64,000 bases of DNA from Ovis canadensis (taxonomy: Eukaryota; Chordata; Mammalia; Artiodactyla; Bovidae), in contig NC_091250.1 in NCBI RefSeq assembly GCF_042477335.2, positions 127,445,384 through 127,509,383 of the forward strand. Direction: 5' to 3'. Each line of letters starts with the position of its first letter. Position 1 is the stretch's first letter. The notes below the pieces were generated by a model that did not search any database, was not told the DNA's origin, and was given only the letters and a program-made list of their open reading frames with translations. This document shows, in pieces, positions 48,601 to 56,713 of the stretch. The translations under genes were made by a program, and so were the position numbers.

Positions 48601-51600
48601 TCCATGCTTATATTCAAAGAAGGAGCAGGGGGCTGTTGAAAAGGTTTTTCAGAGGTCAGCCCCAGAGTCCATGGAACTGTGCCTTCCTATTGTCACGGGA
48701 TCTGGGAACTGGTAGTGCTTTCCAGCTAGAGTACCCCCTGACCCCCTCCTGCTACTGTCCACAGCCTTTTTTAAGGATGCTTAAAGGATGGACATTTGTC
48801 CTTTATCATTTGTAAATATCTGGTTTCCTCCTCACTGCCTACCTGCATGGGGAGTGACCTGCACATGGGGACTGTGACCCTTGCTTCTCTGGATGCCACA
48901 CTACCCGTGATTTGTATTAAGGGGAGTTTGAGATACTTACAGAGAGATGCTTGGTGGCTGTGGACCAACTGGAAAGTCATCATAGCCACCATTTATCACG
49001 GACTTCATGGGCCAGGTACTTTATATGCATGTAGTCAGAGATCATTTCAGGGTGCTCCTGATTCTTGGAAATGTAAGTTTGGCTCAAATTCTGGGATGAT
49101 TGAAAGCCCTCCCCTGGCCTGGGAATTCCTCACCTATCGCTTCCGGCTTCTCTATGTGCCTGTTATGTGTCGGCTCCTGAGTTTACAGGCCTGTTTGTTT
49201 CCCCGGGGGCTGGAGCCCAACACCTTGGTGACTTAGGGGCTTTCCTGAAGGTTTGTGAGTGCGGCAGGGAGCATGTCACACATGCAGCCTTTACCAGCGC
49301 CAGAGACTGTCCAGCTGGCCCTGCCGCCCTCTGGCCTTCTCAAAAGGCACCTGGTGACCCTCCCACCTGAGCAGAGCCCCCAGAAGTGTGGGTCACCCCT
49401 TCCTCAGGCCTCCCCCCAGCAGAACAGGCCTGTTCTTCCCCCACAGCTTGAAGCTGGACTGTTTTCCTTGGCTGTTATTGCTAACGCTCTCAGAAGACTC
49501 TGAAGTCAGGTGTTGTCGTTACCCTGTTTTGAATACAAAGTAAAGCACATCCTCTTGTTTTGGAAATATAATCTGTGTTCAGGAAAATGCAGAAACCGTA
49601 AGGATCCAGTTGGATGAATTTTCCCCTGGTCACTGAACACGTGTACCGGGATTAAGAGGCAGAGCGTCACCAGCACCCCGGTCTCTCCTTGGTCTCCCTT
49701 CAGGCTCCCCATCCGCCTGTAGTAGGAAGCACTCTCTGTACTTGTAAGACCATAGATTCATTTTGTCTGTTTTATATAAATATCCCCTTTTCATGAATGG
49801 GTAAATGAAAGGTCAGAGGTTAAGCGAGTTTCCCAAAGTCACCACTCGGCGACACAGCTGAGTTTTGAACCCATCACTGTGTGACCCTGAAGCTTCCCCT
49901 TTTTCTTTCTGCTCTAAGATTCTTCCTTTCTTACAGCATCAGGTTTTTGTAAATTAAATAAATGGCAATTCTGATTCTAAAAGAGCTCAGGGATAGCAAA
50001 AAAAAAAAAAAAGGCTAAATATTCCGCAGTTATGACCACTTTGCTTTGGCCCAGGGACTTCTCTGAGGAGGCTGTCTTTTTACAAGTCATCAGGTCAAGT
50101 GGGGCCCAGGGTTGCCTTCCTGACTCACAGCTGTGAGCCTCGAGGACTCAGCCTGCTTTTCCTGAGTCATGTTGCCCCACCTAAGCTGGCCCCAGGCTGT
50201 GCCCTTGCATGCCTGGCTCAGCCCCCAGCTCCTATTTCTGTACCACCTGTGGGCTCTTGTGTTCAGATGGGATTTTATTTCTCCTGGGCGCCCAGAGGAG
50301 ATAACAATAGGCTTAACACAGGATGAGCAACCAGGGTCAACAGATCAGACTCAAGCCCAGATGTAAGTGAGAATCCCCTGCCTGTCAAATTTCAGGTGAC
50401 ACTGATCTCTGTGCCACGGCGGTCGAACTTTCTCCCCAAGTCCTGCAGATCGTGGCAAGGTCCTTGTTCAAAGCCTCTCTTGCCTCCTGTTTTCTGCTTT
50501 GTGATGTATTGACCCACACTCTGTGAAACTCAATGCGTGTTGGTGGGGGAAGGGGGGAGGCGTGAAAGCAATACCAAGCTACTTTTAAAAATTTAATATT
50601 ATTTTTTGGCTGTGCTGGGTCTTTGTTGCTGTGAGGCGGCTTTCCCTTGTTGCAGCCAGCAGGGGATTCCTCTCTAGCTGCGGTGCTGGGGCTTCCCTTG
50701 TGGTCAAACACGGGCTCCAGAGCTTAAGCTCAGCAGCTGGGGTGCTCCGGCTGAGTTGCCCTGCACCGTGTCGAATCTTCCGAGACCAGGGATTAAACCT
50801 GTGTCCTCTGCATTGGCAGGCAGATTTGCAACCAATGGCCCGCCAGGGAAATCCAATAACACTACTCTTGTTAATAAAAAAGAATGTATCTGAACGGTGT
50901 CCACTGAGTAGAGAGTCCTGGGGAGGGGTCACGTAGCATGCCATAGACAGGATGCTTTCCTGTTCTTCCCAAGTCCCCTCCAGCCACCCTCTGGCTGACT
51001 GACATCCTCTCTTGGCCTGCCTCTCACTGCTACCAGGCTCCTGTCTTTCCCTTCCCTCCGGACTGTCCTGGAACTTTCCCTTCCTTCCAGACTGTCCTGG
51101 AACCCGCATCTTCTCGCCTTACCATGCAAGCAGTTAGCTTTCTTCCCTGAAGCCCAGGCACCAGCCATCACCCACGTGCTTCAAGTCCAACCTTCTGCCC
51201 AAAGTTCTTATCAACAGATTTTCCAAGCAAAGTTGTACGTCTTTACAGAAGTGGTTCCGTGCCCAGGCTTTGGAGGGGAGGTTCAAAGTCAGCTCCGCAG
51301 CTCGCTACTGTGAGAACTTGGCCAGGTTCCTCTGGACAGCTTTCTCAGCTGTAGATTGCAGATAATAATTTGTTGTTTTTGTTCAGCTGCTCAGTCATGT
51401 TCGACTCTTTGTGACCGCATGGACTGCAGCTTGCCAGGCTTCCCTGTCCTTCACCATCTCCTGGAGTTTGCTCAAATTCATATCCCCTGAGTCCCTGATG
51501 CTATCTAACTATCTCATCCTCCGCTACCCTCTTCTCCTGCCCTCAATCTTTCCCAGCATCAGGGTCTTTTCCAATGACTTGGCTCTTCGCATAAGGGGGC

Positions 51601-54600
51601 CAAAGTATTGGAGCTTCAGCTTCAGCGTCGATCCTTCCAGTGAATACTCAGGGTTGTTTTCCTATAGGATTGACTGTTTTGATCTCCTTAGTGCTTGCTT
51701 TGTTCAGTTGTTGTAAGGAGGGAATGACATCATCTATGTAAAATATTTAATATAGAATCAGATTTTCTGGTACATAGTAAGTGCTCAACAAATGACAGCT
51801 AATATTTTTGAAAAGAAACTGTGTCCTTCAAGGTCAGAGACTTTGTATATCCAGTACCTTGCAGGTTCCCCGTAAACGTATGATGAATCATACGTTTGAA
51901 TCATCCTTAAGTATTACTTCTTTTCATTTTGCAGACCAGTGAAGCTCTTAAAGTGTGTGGAACACAGCACTCATCCTGACTGTGCCTTAAGTTCGTAAGT
52001 AAATGTTTAACTTAACTTCCTTGATTCCTGAGGATAGCCAGTCCTTACTATTTACAGGACGCTGGGGGTCACAGTGTCATTTATGCCCACCCCCTGAGAT
52101 GCCCGGCTGCAGAGTAACATTGGTACTTGTGCACTGCCCTGCTCTCCATCTCTGCGCTGCTGGGTCAGTGCAGGTTTGTTGAGCATCCATGCAGCTGAGC
52201 TGACCCCCGCGTGTGCCATGGGAGCAAGGCCACTCCGGCTGCACCAGCTGCAGCACAAAGGCTGGACCTGGGGTGGCAGGACCACATCTTAAAATTTACT
52301 TCTGTGGACCTCAGAAATGAAAGCTATTTTACCAGCAAAAGTGGGCTTATTTTGGGGGACCTCCCTGGTGGTTCAGTGGTTCAGACTTTGCCTTCCAATG
52401 CAGAAAGTGTGGGTTCGATCCTTGGCTGGGGAGTTAAGACCCCCCCCTGTCTCGTGGCTTAAAAACCAAAATGTGCAACCGAAACAATATTATAAGAAAT
52501 TCAATAAAGACTTGAAAAATGGTCCACACCAAAAAAACCGTGTTTTTTTTTTTGTTTTGTTTTGTTTTTAAAGAAAGTGAGTTTATTTGGGACCAGTAGA
52601 GGAATCGCAGTTTGGGACAAGCAAGCTATAGCAAAAACCACAGGCAATACTGGAGTGGTAGCCTTTCTCTTCTCCAGGGGATCTTCTCAACCCAGGGATT
52701 GAACCCAGGTCTCCCGCACTGCAGGCAGATTCTTTACCAGCTGAGCCGCAGGGGAGGCCCAGCGAGTGAAGGAAAGGGGTATTATTTTATAGAGAGAAGG
52801 AGGAAGTTGGGAAGGGATGTTTTGAATGAGAGTCCATCAGAGAAAAGTGAGAGCTCAAGGTGATGAAAGTTTCTCTTCGGTTGAGTTGCTGGAGTAGTCA
52901 GCTCCTTACAGAAGATGGTGTGGACATCTTTCCTGCTGTGGCCTCTAACTGACCATTTGTTCCTGTTGGTGGTTCTTCTTTTGAGGTCTGTAATGGACAA
53001 TTCTTCTTTAATTGATGTGCCTGGCCCTGCCTAAGAGCGCCCCCTTCTGGCCTCCTGACTCCATTTTCGGGGTGAGGTTTCTCTTGACGAAGTTTCACAT
53101 TTCTTAATTCTGATATATTTTTAAATCATATTAAACTTTTGAAACGATAATGCATGTGCATAGGATGAAATCCAAAGTTACGAAAGGGCAGAAAAAGTGA
53201 GAAAGTTTTCTTCCTCTGTTTCTAATTACTCAGTTTCTCTCTGTGTGCGTGTGTGCTCAGTTGGGTCCGATTCTTTGCTACCCCATGTAGCCCGCCAGGC
53301 GCCTCTGTCCATGGGATTTCCCAGGCAAAAATACTGGAGTGGGTTGCCATGTTCTTCTCCAGGGGATCTTCCCGACCCAGGGATCGAACCTACATTGCTT
53401 GTATCTCTTGCATTGGCAGCCGGACCGCTGCACCACCTGGGAAGCCCAATTTCCTTACCCAGAGGCAACTACTGTTTCTAGTTTCTTTTGTGCCCTTCTA
53501 GAATATTCTGTGTTTGTTAGAACACACATGTTTCTCTTTTCCATTCCATATACATAAGAGTAGACACAGGACTCTGCAGCTTGCTTTCTTCGCATAATGG
53601 TGTCTCAGTGTCACTCCCCTGCCTGTGGTATTCTGTCGTATGCGTATGTCATCATATCTCATGATTCTTTTCTTTTTAACTTGGGAGATACTCTCTGTTT
53701 TTTCTACAACTTTTAATTTTGTACTGGAGTATAGTCTATTAAGAATGCTGTGGTAGTTTCAGGGGGGCAGCAAAGGGACGCAGCCACACCGATGCGCGTA
53801 TCCATTCTCCCCCAAGGCCCCCTCCCATCCCAGCTGCCACGTAACACTGAGCAGAGTTCCATGTGCTGTTCAGTAGGTCCTTGTTGGTTCCACTTTAAAT
53901 GTAGCAGTGGCACACATCACGCAGGATTGGTGAGGGTATGAGGAGGCAGACATATTTGTGTTACTGACATAAGGCCTTGCTGTGTCAGGCAGGGTTTGGA
54001 GGAGAAAATCAGATTTCTCATCTTGGCCCCAGTTTACTGTTCAAAATGTATTCCCCTACTCCACCCTGGCCCTAGGTCGCAAAAGTAGGAGAGCAAATTT
54101 CACTTGCTTAGAGTAGGGGAGAAAAGGACTTTTCATCTGAAGAAATTCAGAATCTAATGAGCAGTTGTTGATATAAAGCCAACTTATATTACTTTTGGGT
54201 TAAGTTTAGTAACAGTCTGTATTTTTTTTGATATTTAACTTATTTATAACATTTTAGGGGATTTAGCATATACGAATAGCTCTTGGAACAGCCACTTTTA
54301 AATAACTGATTTTAGACTTAGAGTTTTTAGTTGAAAGTCATTAGAGATTTTTACTTTTTTGAATCAGTCGTTGGTGCTGTTCAGTTGCCAAGCTGTCTCT
54401 GACTTTGTGTGACCCCATGGACTGCAGCATGCCGGGCTCCCCTGTTCTTTAAATCATACTGAAATGTTTAAGAGAATTAAGATTAACTGTTATACATTTA
54501 TTAAATTTACTAGCATCAAGTATTTGAGAAGATTTTGCTCACTTGAAGTCACTTAACAATATTTTATAAAGAAAATGTAATATTTTAAAATGAAAGTTTA

Positions 54601-56665
54601 AAAGACTCTAACCTAAAATGTTCTGGGAATTAGAATAATTTTGAAGTCCCCTTAGAAGTTATTATCAGAGCTCATTCGGCTTTTAAACTAGAACAAGACT
54701 ATTCATAAATGAAATAGAAAAAGTGTATGGGGAAGTCAAGATCTTGAATTTATTAATGTAATAGCTAGAATTAATTTTTAAAACCAAAGTAACTGCAAGT
54801 TCTGTGTGTCTCCCTCTGCATAAATGCCGTCCTCAAGCACAACCCCACACTGGCCTGAAAAGCTTCAGCTAACACGTGTCAAGTCAGCGCAGAGAACGTG
54901 GACCCAAACATCTAAAGTGAAAGAAAACAAAAGTATATTTCTGTTTGTGCATGATATTGAATGTAAATGGCAGAAATGAATCTGAGACGATAAACTCCCA
55001 GTCGCTGACAGTGATTACAGCTAGGGAAGGGAGTGAGAACTGGGAAAGGTGAAGGGAGACCCGCTATTCCTGTGCTCAGCTCTGTATTATTTTATTTTCT
55101 TAGAAAGTAAAAATAAGTTTATCTCTGTCTTAATGGGTTAATTATTTAAAAGCAGAAACTAATCAGTATTGAGAAACCTATATGCAGGTCAGGAAGCAAC
55201 AGTTAGAAGTGGACATGGAACAACAGACTGATTCCAAATAGGAAAAGGAGTACGTCGAGGCTGTATATTGTCACCCTGCTTATTTAACTTCTATGCAGAG
55301 GACGTCATGAGAAACGCTGGGCTGGAAGAAACACAAGCTGGAATCAAGATTGCCGGGAGAAATATCAATAACCTCAGATATGCAGATGACACCACCCTTA
55401 TGGCAGAAAGTGAAGAGGAACTCAAAAGCCTCTAGATGAAAGTGAAAGTGGAGAGTGAAACAGTTGGCTTAAAGCTCAACATTCAGAAAACGAAGATCCT
55501 GGCATCTGGTCCCATCACTTCATGGGAAATAGATGGGGAAACAGTGGAAACAGTGGCTGACGTTATTTTGGGGGGCTCCAAAATCACTGCAGATGGTGAC
55601 TGCAGTCATGAAATTAAAAGACGCTTACGCCTTGGAAGGAAAGTAATGACCAAACTAGATAGCATATTCAAAAAGCAGAGACATTCCTTTGCCAACAAAG
55701 GTCCGTCTAGTCAAGGCTATGGTTTTTCCTGTGGTCGTGTATGGATGTGAGAGTTGGACTGTGAAGAAAGCTGAGCGCCAAAGAATTGATGCTTTTGAAC
55801 TGTGGTGTTGGAGAAGATGCTTGAGAGTCCCTTGGACTGCAAGGAGATCCAACCAGTCCATTCTGAAGGAGATCGGCCCTGGGATTTCTTTGGAAGGAAT
55901 GATGCTAAAGCTGAAAGTCCAGTACTTTGGCCACCTCATGCGAAGAGTTGACTCATTGGAAAAGACTCTGATGCTGGGAGGGACTGGGGGCAGGAGGAAA
56001 AGGGATGAGATAGCTGGATGGCATCACGGACTCGATGGACGTGAGTGTGAGTGAACTCCGAGAGATGGTGATGGACAGGGAGGCCTGGCGTCCTGCGATT
56101 CATGGGGTCGCAAAGAGTCAACATGACTGAGCGACTGAACTGAACTGAACTGAATCAAAAGTCTAGAAGAGGAACTGAATCAGATGTGCAGTTATAGAAA
56201 ATGTCCAGCAGGCGGAGCCATAGTACAACTTTGTGGACTGCTGGAGATTGCTTTAGCGAGAAAGGGGTGATAGCACTCAGGTGCAGTAAGCAACCATAAG
56301 CCACTCACCCTAAGAGCTGAGTCATTGGAAAAGACTTTGATGCTGGGAGGGATTGAGGGCAGGAGGAGAAGGGGATGACAGAGGATGAGATGGGTGGATG
56401 GCATCACCGACTCGATGGACGTGAGTCTGAGTGAACTCCAAGAGATGGTGATGAACGGGGAGGCCTGGTGTGCTGCGATTCATGGGGTCGCAGAGAGTCG
56501 GACATGACTGAGCGGCTGAACTGAACTGAACTGAATCAATTTTGAATGAATGAAGTCTAGGCTACCCACTCCAGTGTTCTTGCCTGGAGAATCCCAGGGA
56601 TGGGAGAGCTTGGTGGGCTGCCATCTATGGGGTCGCCCAGAGTCGGACATGACTGAAGCGATGCT

Positions 56666-56713
<48 letters not shown>

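Noticed and set aside
56663-56710. (AGC)14 read as a coding poly-Cys/Leu/Ala tract or a CRISPR-like array
   Set aside because: It is a trinucleotide microsatellite at the end of a BovA element, with no spacers and no supported coding frame.
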